This document shows positions 43,252 to 52,021 of a DNA stretch of 64,000 nt, in pieces (the first letter of the stretch is position 1; the number at the start of each line of letters is the position of its first letter). The notes under the pieces are model-generated. The model had not been told where the DNA came from and ran no database searches. It saw nothing but the letters and a program-made list of their open reading frames with translations. Source of the DNA: RGIG8748 sp045646525 (GTDB taxonomy: Bacteria; Bacillota; Clostridia; UMGS1810). The stretch lies in assembly GCA_045646525.1 (NCBI GenBank), contig JAZRKX010000038.1, forward strand, positions 78,171 to 142,170, read 5' to 3'. The position numbers and the translations under genes were made by a program.

Positions 43252-44238
43252 TTATTTTATTGCTTCTGCCACTACAAGCTCTGCCGCAAGCCACTTTTCA
43301 GTGATGCCGTTTTTCACGGCAAAGTCCATATCGCGGCACTTTAGCATGACTTCTGCAATCTTCTTGGCGCCAAGTATTTTAGCTTGGGAAAGGTTGTTTC
43401 GGGCGTGTTTTTCGTACAGATTGCAAAGAGTGCAAATCTCGCGCATGGACTTGTCCTTTAAAAGAAGAAGCTTATGGAATGTAGCAAATTTATTAAAGAA
43501 GATGTTTATTATCCTTACAGGCTCTTCGTTTAATGCTCTTAGGTCATTAAATTTCTTCATTGCTTCGGCACTGTTGCCCTTTACAATATCATCTATCATA
43601 TCAAAAACACGGTTTTCTATTGTTCTGGTTATAAGCGAATCGATAACTTGTCTGTTTACTGAAATCTCATCCGAAAGAAAGGCAATTATTTTTTCTGCCT
43701 CTGATTTCAAGGCATGCATTGACGGCCCTGCAACCTCGCAGATGTATGATGCATCATCGCGGCTTATGGTTTTGCCTGCAGAAGTAAAGATTTTTGTAAT
43801 CCATGAGGTAAGTGTGGGTATATCCTGAAAATTGTATTCGCATACGGGATATATCTTTGCAATTTGTTTATACAGAGCGTTTCTCTTGTCCAAATCTTTT
43901 TCGGCAAAGATTATTATAAGATAGTCGGGAATGTTTGCTATAAGGTCTGTAAAATAGCTCTTGTACTCCTCATTGGATTTCTTGAATATTTTGGTGTCCT
44001 GTATTATAAGCACCTTTTTTTCGCTCATAAAAGGATAGGAATTTGCAAAAGCATCTATATCCTCAGTATCGGGCAGAGCGGAATAAATTTCCATTACATT
44101 GAATTCCCGCATATCCTCCTCGGTAACTGTGTCAATGGTCTTTTGCACATAATACTGAATAAGGTAGTCCTCATCGCCGCAGAGAATATATACATTCGAA
44201 AATATTTTGTTTTTTAAGTCATTTTTGATGTCGTGCAT
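43252..44238 (-). CDS. holA: DNA polymerase III delta subunit
   Basis: 328 residues with the HolA N-terminal fold (NVYILCGDEDYLIQYYVQKTI) and the C-terminal collar region. It opens the sliding clamp as part of the clamp loader. Its start lies 20 bp inside the end of comEC, a common pairing. rpsT, which often follows holA, is not present downstream. Confidence 0.92.
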   Translation of the reverse strand: MHDIKNDLKNKIFSNVYILCGDEDYLIQYYVQKTIDTVTEEDMREFNVMEIYSALPDTEDIDAFANSYPFMSEKKVLIIQDTKIFKKSNEEYKSYFTDLIANIPDYLIIIFAEKDLDKRNALYKQIAKIYPVCEYNFQDIPTLTSWITKIFTSAGKTISRDDASYICEVAGPSMHALKSEAEKIIAFLSDEISVNRQVIDSLITRTIENRVFDMIDDIVKGNSAEAMKKFNDLRALNEEPVRIINIFFNKFATFHKLLLLKDKSMREICTLCNLYEKHARNNLSQAKILGAKKIAEVMLKCRDMDFAVKNGITEKWLAAELVVAEAIK

Positions 44239-46390
44239 TTCTTAATTTTACTCCTTTTGAATTTATGATAAAGGAAATCGGTGCGTTTATAACATCTGTT
44301 CTCAGTATCACCGAATTTTTGTATGCGCTGAGTGTATCGGGGTCGGGGTGGGAATACCTGTTGTTTTTAGCGCAGGAAACCACCGCATAGGTACTGTCCG
44401 TTTTCGATGCAAATTCATGTGACACTACGGATTTTGCACCGTGGTGGGCAATCTTTACTATATCGCAACGCGATAGTGTGTCCATAATTTTGTACTGGGC
44501 ATTTGCATCGGTATCTGCGCAAAATAAAACGCTGCTCTCCAAATAATTGTAGCGTACAACCATAGAACCGCTGTTTGCATTCGGGTAATCTGCTCTTTCG
44601 GGGCTTAGTATATCAAGACGGTGTCTGCCGTATGAAATAACATCGCCCTTAGATACATGGCTCACGGGTATATTGTTTAGTACCGCAGCCTTGTATATGC
44701 TTTGCGCAAGATTTATTTCGTCGTTTTCCAAAGGTCTGTCAGGAAGTACAAGCTTTTTAACATAACCCGCTTCCATAAGCGAAACCGCTCCGTTTGCATG
44801 GTCTTCGTGGAAATGGGTTATAATCATAAAGTCTAACTTTGATATCCCCTGTTTTCTTAAGTAGGGTACGGCATCGGACTCTCCGAAATTCACCTTGCTT
44901 TCCGAGCCGCAGTCTATCATGACCGAAAAGCCGTCGGAAGAGCGTATAATTGAGCAATCACCCTGACCTGCATTCAGAAATACAATATCTGTTTTGGGTA
45001 CAAGTTTATTATACGACAAAGTAAAGATGTTTGCAATAATAACAAGACTTGCAATCGCAGTACGGATACCGCGCCTTTTGAATTTCATAAGTGTAAAAAT
45101 AACGATACACAGTAAAAGCAAATAAATAATAGTTCTGCCGTGTACATATATGTACGAAAAAGGCAGATTTGCAAAAAAGTCGCTTACAGCATTTATTGAG
45201 TATGCAACACCCGTAATCATATTTGCGGTAAAACTGCATATAAATTCGGGACAGAATGTGCATATTACGGCAAAGAAGAAGCATAACCCCATAAGTATCG
45301 GAACAAAGCACAGAACAATCAGGTTTGTAAGAGGACTTACAATAGATATTCCGCCAAAAAAGTATATAACAAACGGGAATGTTGTAAGGCTTGTGCATAA
45401 GCTTATGATAATTGAATCGATAAGAAATCTAAATCGGGTAATGTTTAGTTTTTCGATAAAGTAAATTCCGAGGAAAATACCTGCCGTTGCCGAAAATGAC
45501 AGACAAAACGAGGCATCGCAGTAAAAATGCGGTGCGCTTATAAGTATGAATGCCAACACGATAAAAAGGCTCGACAGCGGTGAGTATTCTCTCATAAAAA
45601 GAGCTGCTGCACAGCTTATAAGTGCCATAAAGGCAGCTCTTTCCACCGATACTCCAAAGCCTGTAAAAACGAACATAAAAATGCATCCCGCAAGCGTGAT
45701 TGCAAAAGATAAAATTGCTTTTTTTCTCCGAGTTGAATTGAGCTTTATGTAAAATACCGAAAGCAGAATAATAAGTATATTAAGGTGCATACCCGATACG
45801 GCAACAATGTGATAAATACCCGATTTTCTGTAGCTTAAGGCATTTTCATCCGATATCATTTCCTTGCTGCCCGTTACCATCGCATTTGCCAGAGCGGCTT
45901 CGTCTGCAGGCATATATCGGGTAAGCTTTGATGAAATTGTATCCCTTAATTTATATACAGGGTGAAAAACACCTTTCTTATGCATGTGCAGGGCAGAGAT
46001 ATCCGAATTTATTGAAAGTGAAGCTCCCTTTGATTTTAAATATGATGCAAAGTCAAAGCCGCCCGGATTTAACGCGCCCTCGGGCGATGATAAAATGCCT
46101 GTGAGAATTATTGTGTCTCCTATACAAAGTTCTAAGCTTTTCGCATGGTCTATGCTTACATATACAAGCTCTTTTAATGTATCGGTCGGTTTCATAACAA
46201 AGGAAACAAAGTCAGCCGAGCGCGAGGGGACAGAAGATATCGTGCCCGTAATTTTGATTTTTGAGCTATGTGTATGGTTTTTGCGGTCTGAAAGTACACG
46301 GTATTCAAAACGAAATACCGAGACTGCAATAACAAGGCATACAAAGATGTATATTATTTTATAAAAATTTTTTGATACAAAAGCTTTCAT
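44219..46390 (-). CDS. comEC: DNA uptake channel ComEC/Rec2
   Basis: 723 residues. An N-terminal DUF4131 region with a membrane helix, the competence domain with many helices (VSGMHLNILIILLSVFYIKL), and a complete C-terminal metallo-beta-lactamase-type domain (HFHEDHANG motif). It carries single-stranded DNA across the membrane. Its partner gene comEA is at 14197-14751. Both are intact, so the uptake machinery may be functional. The end overlaps holA by 20 bp. Confidence 0.94.
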   Translation of the reverse strand: MKAFVSKNFYKIIYIFVCLVIAVSVFRFEYRVLSDRKNHTHSSKIKITGTISSVPSRSADFVSFVMKPTDTLKELVYVSIDHAKSLELCIGDTIILTGILSSPEGALNPGGFDFASYLKSKGASLSINSDISALHMHKKGVFHPVYKLRDTISSKLTRYMPADEAALANAMVTGSKEMISDENALSYRKSGIYHIVAVSGMHLNILIILLSVFYIKLNSTRRKKAILSFAITLAGCIFMFVFTGFGVSVERAAFMALISCAAALFMREYSPLSSLFIVLAFILISAPHFYCDASFCLSFSATAGIFLGIYFIEKLNITRFRFLIDSIIISLCTSLTTFPFVIYFFGGISIVSPLTNLIVLCFVPILMGLCFFFAVICTFCPEFICSFTANMITGVAYSINAVSDFFANLPFSYIYVHGRTIIYLLLLCIVIFTLMKFKRRGIRTAIASLVIIANIFTLSYNKLVPKTDIVFLNAGQGDCSIIRSSDGFSVMIDCGSESKVNFGESDAVPYLRKQGISKLDFMIITHFHEDHANGAVSLMEAGYVKKLVLPDRPLENDEINLAQSIYKAAVLNNIPVSHVSKGDVISYGRHRLDILSPERADYPNANSGSMVVRYNYLESSVLFCADTDANAQYKIMDTLSRCDIVKIAHHGAKSVVSHEFASKTDSTYAVVSCAKNNRYSHPDPDTLSAYKNSVILRTDVINAPISFIINSKGVKLRNARHQK

Positions 46391-46503
46391 ACAATTTCCC
46401 GTTTAAATATGTGCAAAAATAATACTTACACAGTTTTAGAACATATTTTTTTATAAATATTACCTATTTTAGTATGATATCACATTTTTCTTCAAATAAC
46501 AAC

Positions 46504-46532
46504 TTGATTTTGTGAATTAAATGATATATAAT
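46504..46532 (+). promoter_or_regulatory. Sigma A-type promoter for the metallophosphoesterase gene
   Basis: TTGATT (46504-46509), 17-bp spacer, TATAAT (46527-46532); 31 bp before the start codon. Confidence 0.82.
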
Positions 46533-46562
46533 ATTGAATTGGTTGTATAATGAGGTGAATAA

Positions 46563-47282
46563 ATGGCAATATTTACAATGTCGGATTTGCATCTTTCTCT
46601 TGATACCGATAAATCCATGGAGGTTTTCGGTGCGGGGTGGATGAGCTACATAAAACGCATTTATGAAAATTGGCATGCCGCAGTTAAAGATACGGATACC
46701 GTTCTTATAGGCGGAGATGTTTCATGGGCTATGCACCTTGCCGATTGCAAAAAGGATTTTGAATTTATAAATGCTCTGCCCGGAAGTAAGCTTATTTTCA
46801 AGGGTAATCACGATTTCTGGTGGGAGAGTATTTCTAAGATGAATTCCTTTCTTGAAAACAGCGGATTTTCCACCATCACATTTGTAAATAACAATGCTTT
46901 TATTTGTGAAGATAGCCTTATCGCAGGAACCAGACTCTGGTCGCTTCCGGGCGATTCGGGTTTTAGAGACGATGACGAGAAGATATATCTGAGGGAACTT
47001 ATAAGGCTTGAACTATCCTTAAAGCACGGGGAGGACTTGTGCAGGGAAAACGGCTTTACTCCCGAAAAGAAGATATGCATTCTTCATTATCCGCCGTTTA
47101 CCAGAGACCATGTCTTGGATAACTCCGTATCTCAGCTTCTTGAAACCTACGGGATTACACATTGCTTTTACGGCCATCTTCATTCACATTCCGCAAAAAA
47201 CGCTTTTGAGGGTGTGCATGGCGGTATTATCTACAGACTCGTATCTGCAGACCATCTGGAATTTATGCCTGTAAAGATATAA
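46563..47282 (+). CDS. Calcineurin-like metallophosphoesterase
   Basis: 239 residues. The five metal-site motifs are intact: SDLHL, GGDVSW, GNHDFWW, LHYPPF and GHLHSH. It belongs to the clostridial YkuE/Icc-like group; its substrate is unknown. TGAGGTGAATAA lies before the ATG. It has its own promoter and no operon partner; trigger factor follows after 118 bp. Confidence 0.92.
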   Translation: MAIFTMSDLHLSLDTDKSMEVFGAGWMSYIKRIYENWHAAVKDTDTVLIGGDVSWAMHLADCKKDFEFINALPGSKLIFKGNHDFWWESISKMNSFLENSGFSTITFVNNNAFICEDSLIAGTRLWSLPGDSGFRDDDEKIYLRELIRLELSLKHGEDLCRENGFTPEKKICILHYPPFTRDHVLDNSVSQLLETYGITHCFYGHLHSHSAKNAFEGVHGGIIYRLVSADHLEFMPVKI

Positions 47283-47320
47283 AAATTTACAAAAAATTAA
47301 TGGTATTTTCTTCCGCATTG

Positions 47321-47329
47321 TGATAGAAT
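47321..47329 (+). promoter_or_regulatory. Extended -10 promoter for tig
   Basis: TGATAGAAT (TGn plus TAGAAT) without a good -35. It lies 71 bp before the tig start, in the only spacer of the region. Confidence 0.45.
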
Positions 47330-47400
47330 AACCTTGTGTATACTATGCCTTATCGGCTTTATATAAAAAAGAAAATAATATTTAGGGGGAACCTGAACAA

Positions 47401-48720
47401 ATGAAATTATTAAAAAATGAAACCATCGAAAAAAACACAGTCAAGCTTACAATCGAAGTAGATAGCGACGCATTTAAAGCAGCCATCGAAAAATCTTATA
47501 AGAAGAATGCTAAGCAGATAGCTATACCCGGCTTCAGAAAGGGCAAAGCACCCAGAGCTATAATCGAAAAGTACTATGGCAAGGGTATATTCCTTGAAGA
47601 TGCTGTAAACTTTGTATGCCCCGAAGCATATGAGTATGCTGTTAAAGAATCGGGTATCGACCCTGTAGACAGACCCGAAATGGATATCGAAAAGATAGAA
47701 GAAGACGGCTCCGAGCTTGTTCTTACCGCTACAGTTACCGTAAGACCTGAGGTTGAACTTGGCGAGTACAAGGGCATCTCTGCCGAAAAGAAGAACTACA
47801 AGACCAAGGTTGCAGATGTTGATGCTGAAATTAAAGCAGCAAGAGAAAAGAATTCCCGCATGGTAAATGTAGAAGACAGAGCAGTTAAGAAAGGTGACTT
47901 TACCGTTATCGATTACGAGGGCTTTGTAGACGGCGTTGCATTTGCAGGCGGAAAGGGTCAGGACCACAATCTCGAAATCGGAAGCGGTCAGTTTATCCCC
48001 GGTTTTGAAGAAGCTCTTGTTGGTGCAAAAATCGGCGTAGAAAAGGAAATCAATGTTACATTCCCCGAGCAGTACCATGCAGAAGAATTAAAGGGTAAGC
48101 CTGCTGTATTCAAGGTAACCGTTAAGAGCATACAGGTTAAGGAACTTCCCGAAGTAAATGATGAATTTGCAAAAGACCTCGGCTTTGAAACACTCGAGGA
48201 ATACAAGGCAGATATAAGAGCAAAGCTCGACAAGGCAAACGCAGATAGAACAGCCGCTGAATTCGAAGGCAATGTTATAAAGGAAGTTGTAGAAAAAGCA
48301 AATGTAGAAATCCCCGAGTGCATGATAGATTCCGCTATAGAAGATATGATGAGAGATTTCAGCTACAGACTTTCTTCTCAGGGCTTAAGCTTTGAACAGT
48401 ACATGCAGTTTACAGGCATGACTCCCGAAGGCTTCAAGGAGCAGTACAGAGACCAGGCTGTAGAAAGAGTTAAATCAAATCTTGTTATAAGCGAGATTGC
48501 AAAGAAAGAAAACATCGAAGTTACAGACGAGGATGTAGAAAACGAACTTAAGAACATGGCAGAAATGTATGGCATGGAAGTTGATAAGTTAAAGGAATTT
48601 GTAAAGGACGGCGAGCTCGAAAGCTTAAAGAGCGAATTAAAGCTCAAGAAAGCAGTTACACTTGTTGTAGATGCTGCAAAGGTTAAGAGAGCCACCAAGA
48701 AGAAGGAGGACGAAGAGTAA
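47401..48720 (+). CDS. tig: Trigger factor (ribosome-associated chaperone)
   Basis: 439 residues. The ribosome-binding loop GFRKGKAPR (about residues 40-50), an FKBP-type isomerase domain (about 155-245) and a C-terminal chaperone domain. It binds nascent chains at the ribosome exit. AGGGGGAACC precedes the ATG. clpP follows one base after the stop and clpX is further on: the standard tig-clpP-clpX group. Confidence 0.96.
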   Translation: MKLLKNETIEKNTVKLTIEVDSDAFKAAIEKSYKKNAKQIAIPGFRKGKAPRAIIEKYYGKGIFLEDAVNFVCPEAYEYAVKESGIDPVDRPEMDIEKIEEDGSELVLTATVTVRPEVELGEYKGISAEKKNYKTKVADVDAEIKAAREKNSRMVNVEDRAVKKGDFTVIDYEGFVDGVAFAGGKGQDHNLEIGSGQFIPGFEEALVGAKIGVEKEINVTFPEQYHAEELKGKPAVFKVTVKSIQVKELPEVNDEFAKDLGFETLEEYKADIRAKLDKANADRTAAEFEGNVIKEVVEKANVEIPECMIDSAIEDMMRDFSYRLSSQGLSFEQYMQFTGMTPEGFKEQYRDQAVERVKSNLVISEIAKKENIEVTDEDVENELKNMAEMYGMEVDKLKEFVKDGELESLKSELKLKKAVTLVVDAAKVKRATKKKEDEE

Positions 48721-48721
48721 T

Positions 48722-49306
48722 ATGAGTCTTGTACCTGTAGTTGTTGAACAGACCAACAGAGGAGAACGCTCCTACGATATATATTCGCGTCTTTTAAAGG
48801 ATAGAATTATATTTCTTGGAGAAGAAGTAAACGATGTAACAGCAAGTCTTGTTGTAGCACAGATGTTATTTTTGGAAGCGGAAGACCCCGATAAAGATAT
48901 CTGCCTTTACATCAATAGTCCCGGAGGTTCCATCACAAGCGGTATGGCTATCTACGATACCATGCAGTATATCAAGTGTGATGTATCAACAATCTGCATA
49001 GGTATGGCAGCTTCCATGGGTGCGTTTTTACTTGCGGCAGGTGCCAAAGGCAAGAGATTTGCTCTTCCCAACAGCGAGGTTATGATTCATCAGCCCTTGG
49101 GCGGTATGCAGGGTCAGGCTACCGATATCAAGATACATGCTGAGCGTATCATAAAGATGAAAGAAACCTTAAACAAGATTTTGAGCGAAAGAACAGGTAA
49201 GCCGTATGAGACTATCTGTGCAGATACCGAAAGGGATAACTTTATGTCTGCATACGAAGCAAAAGAGTATGGTCTTGTAGATGAGGTTATAGAACAGAGA
49301 AAATAA
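48722..49306 (+). CDS. clpP: ATP-dependent Clp protease proteolytic subunit
   Basis: 194 residues with the catalytic triad S98 (GMAASMGA), H123 (MIHQPLGG) and D172. It forms the barrel-shaped chamber fed by ClpX. ATG 48722 is just after the tig stop, with AAGGAGGAC 10-18 bp ahead inside the end of tig. A terminator and a family A repeat separate it from clpX, so it and clpX may be transcribed apart. Confidence 0.97.
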   Translation: MSLVPVVVEQTNRGERSYDIYSRLLKDRIIFLGEEVNDVTASLVVAQMLFLEAEDPDKDICLYINSPGGSITSGMAIYDTMQYIKCDVSTICIGMAASMGAFLLAAGAKGKRFALPNSEVMIHQPLGGMQGQATDIKIHAERIIKMKETLNKILSERTGKPYETICADTERDNFMSAYEAKEYGLVDEVIEQRK

Positions 49307-49310
49307 TACA

Positions 49311-49349
49311 AGGCGCTGTAAAAAAACTATGTTTTTTACGGCGCCTTTT
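49311..49349 (+). terminator. Rho-independent terminator after clpP
   Basis: GGCGCTGTAAAAAAC / GTTTTTTACGGCGCC with a 3-nt loop, then TTTTG. Same core as the radA terminator. Confidence 0.9.
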
Positions 49350-49595
49350 GGGGGACAGGAAAAAAAGATGCAGAATAAGCGAACTGAACCGAAGCAAGCT
49401 TGCTTGCGAGGGCTACCCGAAGATGTACAAAGGTACATCGAGAGGTGAAGTTCGCTTATAGCTTATAGGTAAAAAATACGAGAAATCTGCAAATTTTGCA
49501 GATTTCTACATAAATCTAATGTTTTGCTGGTATTTAACACAGTGGAGTGTCAGTAAAGAGGCCTATAAGCGCTCTGCGCTTTATTTTACATCCCC
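49350..49595 (+). repeat. Family A structured repeat, copy A1 (246 bp)
   Basis: Ends GGGGGACAGGAAAAAAAG and CTTTATTTTACATCCCC. Internal pairings: GCAGA/TCTGC, ATAAGCGAACT/AGTTCGCTTAT closing two hairpins (GCAAGC-TT-GCTTGC and GATGTAC-AAAG-GTACATC, each between CCGAA and GAGG-type flanks), and GCTTATAGG/CCTATAAGC closing GAAATCTGCAAA / TTTGCAGATTTC. It is homologous to 58931-59156 (reverse strand) and to the deleted copy at 8983-9029. No open frame. It fills most of the 322-bp clpP-clpX gap. Confidence 0.88.
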
Positions 49596-49628
49596 TTTGG
49601 TTATATTATTGTATGAGGTGTTTAAATA

Positions 49629-50897
49629 ATGAGTGAAAAGCATAGCAATATTTCCTGCTCCTTTTGCGGAAAAACGCAGGATTTGGTAACAAGACTTATA
49701 GCAGGACCAAGCGGCGGTGTGTATATTTGCAACGAATGTATAGATATCTGCAATGACATACTCGATGCCGAAATGGATATGTTTGAGTCCGAGCCAATGC
49801 ACTTGGAAAGCCTTCCCAAGCCCAAAGATATTAAGGAAATCCTTGATATGTATGTAATAGGTCAGGATGAAGCAAAAAAGAGCATGGCTGTAGCTGTGTA
49901 CAATCATTACAAAAGAATAAACCATATTTCCGAGCCCGATGACGATGTTGAAATTGCAAAAAGCAATATTCTGCTTGTCGGCCCCACGGGAAGCGGAAAA
50001 ACACTTCTCGCGCAGACGCTTGCAAAGATAATAGATGTACCCTTTGCCATTGCAGATGCCACATCTCTTACCGAGGCGGGTTATGTAGGCGAGGATGTTG
50101 AGAATATCCTCTTAAAGATAATTCAGGCAGCTGATTACAATATTGAGCGCGCACAAAAGGGTATTATCTATATAGACGAAATAGACAAAATTGCACGCAA
50201 GTCCGAAAATCCGTCAATAACCCGTGATGTAAGCGGCGAGGGCGTTCAGCAGGCACTTTTAAAAATCCTCGAGGGTACTGTGGCTTCCGTTCCCCCGCAG
50301 GGCGGCAGAAAGCATCCCCAGCAGGAATTCATACCCATAGATACAACAAACATTCTTTTTATATGCGGCGGTGCGTTTGACGGACTGGATAAGATTATAG
50401 AACGCCGTATAGGCAAAAAAGCTCTCGGCTTCGGTGCGCAGATAGATTCCAAAGCCAACAAGGATGTAGGTGAACTCTTCAAACAGATGCAGCCTGGTGA
50501 CCTTCTTAAGTTCGGACTTATACCCGAATTTGTAGGAAGACTTTCTGTGAATGTTGCTTTGGAGAGTCTCGACAGAGATGCCATGGTACGCATACTCACC
50601 GAGCCTAAGAATGCACTTGTTAAGCAGTATATTAAGCTTCTCGAGATGGACGATGTTATTCTCGAATTCGAAGAGGGTGCTTTGGGTGCTATTGCAGATA
50701 GGGCAATCGAGCGCAAGACAGGCGCCAGAGGCTTAAGGTCTATTATGGAAGAGATAATGGGCGATGTTATGTATGCGGCACCGTCGGAAACAAACTTAAA
50801 AAAATGTATAATCACAGAGGACTGTGTTCGCGGAAACAGTAAGCCCAAGCTTCTCACAAGAGCGAGGGCAAGACTCAGCGAGAAGTCGGTATCATAA
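49629..50897 (+). CDS. clpX: ATP-dependent Clp protease ATP-binding subunit ClpX
   Basis: 422 residues. An N-terminal zinc-binding domain (CSFCGK and CNECID), Walker A GPTGSGKT, Walker B IIYIDEIDKI, and the ClpP-binding loop region (IGF-type; here LGFG). It unfolds substrates and passes them to ClpP. TGAGGTGTTTAAATA precedes the ATG. The usual neighbour clpP lies 322 bp upstream across the inserted repeat. A strong terminator follows. Confidence 0.97.
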   Translation: MSEKHSNISCSFCGKTQDLVTRLIAGPSGGVYICNECIDICNDILDAEMDMFESEPMHLESLPKPKDIKEILDMYVIGQDEAKKSMAVAVYNHYKRINHISEPDDDVEIAKSNILLVGPTGSGKTLLAQTLAKIIDVPFAIADATSLTEAGYVGEDVENILLKIIQAADYNIERAQKGIIYIDEIDKIARKSENPSITRDVSGEGVQQALLKILEGTVASVPPQGGRKHPQQEFIPIDTTNILFICGGAFDGLDKIIERRIGKKALGFGAQIDSKANKDVGELFKQMQPGDLLKFGLIPEFVGRLSVNVALESLDRDAMVRILTEPKNALVKQYIKLLEMDDVILEFEEGALGAIADRAIERKTGARGLRSIMEEIMGDVMYAAPSETNLKKCIITEDCVRGNSKPKLLTRARARLSEKSVS

Positions 50898-50902
50898 TAC
50901 AA

Positions 50903-50937
50903 AATTGCTGCCCTGCAGGTGTCGGGGCAGCTTTTTT
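50903..50937 (+). terminator. Rho-independent terminator after clpX
   Basis: GCTGCCC / GGGCAGC with a 10-nt loop, flanked by AAAATT and TTTTTT. Confidence 0.92.
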
Positions 50938-50951
50938 AAGAGGAGACGAAT

Positions 50952-51956
50952 ATGAGAACATACCACATACCCATTTTTGTGCCTCACAAAGGGTGCCCGC
51001 ACGATTGCGTATTTTGTAATCAAAGGCAGATTACAGGGCAAACGGATGATATTACAGAAGAAGATGTAGTAAGAATAATAGAAGAAAATTTAGCCACTAT
51101 GGATACCGATTCCTACATCGAAGCAGCCTTTTTCGGAGGAAGCTTTACAGGTATCGATATGGATAAACAGACAGAGCTCTTATCCGCTGTGCATCCGTAT
51201 ATAAAAGACGGTAGAATAAACGGCATACGCTGCTCTACAAGGGCAGACTATATAGACGATAAAATACTCTCTACACTTAAGGGCTTTGGCATGACGGCTA
51301 TAGAACTTGGAGTGCAGTCCACAGATGATTATGTTCTCGGTTGTTCGCGCAGGGGACACAGCTTTGAAGATGTAGTACGCGCCTCGGAGGATATAAAAAG
51401 CTTCGGAATAGAGCTTGGACTTCAGATGATGCTCGGTCTCCCCGGAGACACAAGGGAGAAAATGCTTAAAACCGCTTCGGATTTAATAAGCTTAAAGCCC
51501 TCGTGTGTACGCATTTATCCCACTCTTGTAGTACCGCAGACGGCTCTGTGGCATATGCATGAAGAAGGCACTTACACACCGCTTACTCTGGAGGAGACTG
51601 TGGATGTACTTTCTGAAATTATGCCGATGTTCAAAAGGGCAGGAGTAAATATAATCCGCGTAGGCTTGCAAACTACTGACAATATAAACGAAAGCACCGT
51701 ACGCGGTCCGTATCATCCCGCAATAAGAGAGCTTGCAGAGGGCAGAATAGTGCGAAATGTTCTGGAAAAGTATATGCCGTGCGAAAAACTCGATGTAAGT
51801 GTTAATAAAAAGAGGGTTTCCGTCACACTCGGACACAAAAGATGCAACAAGGAATATTTTAATAACAAATATTCGTGCGAGCTTAATGTTACAGCCGATG
51901 ACAGCGTAGGAATCGGCGAGGTCAAAATTAACGGCATAGTTATTGCAATTTTATGA
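50952..51956 (+). CDS. Radical SAM protein, Elp3-like without acetyltransferase domain
   Basis: 334 residues. The radical SAM cysteines are C15, C19 and C22 (CPHDCVFC), followed by FFGGSFTG and a partial Elp3-like barrel (SYIEAAFFGGSF, ELGVQSTDD). The C-terminal acetyltransferase domain of true Elp3 is absent. Genes of this type often lie before smc in Clostridia, as here. The reaction is unknown. AGAGGAGACGAAT lies before the ATG. Confidence 0.9.
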   Translation: MRTYHIPIFVPHKGCPHDCVFCNQRQITGQTDDITEEDVVRIIEENLATMDTDSYIEAAFFGGSFTGIDMDKQTELLSAVHPYIKDGRINGIRCSTRADYIDDKILSTLKGFGMTAIELGVQSTDDYVLGCSRRGHSFEDVVRASEDIKSFGIELGLQMMLGLPGDTREKMLKTASDLISLKPSCVRIYPTLVVPQTALWHMHEEGTYTPLTLEETVDVLSEIMPMFKRAGVNIIRVGLQTTDNINESTVRGPYHPAIRELAEGRIVRNVLEKYMPCEKLDVSVNKKRVSVTLGHKRCNKEYFNNKYSCELNVTADDSVGIGEVKINGIVIAIL

Positions 51957-52021
51957 ATTTTGTGTTAAAATGTTTTGTGTATTATTGGCTTTGTAAGTAA
52001 ATCTTATTACGAGGTGTTTTT

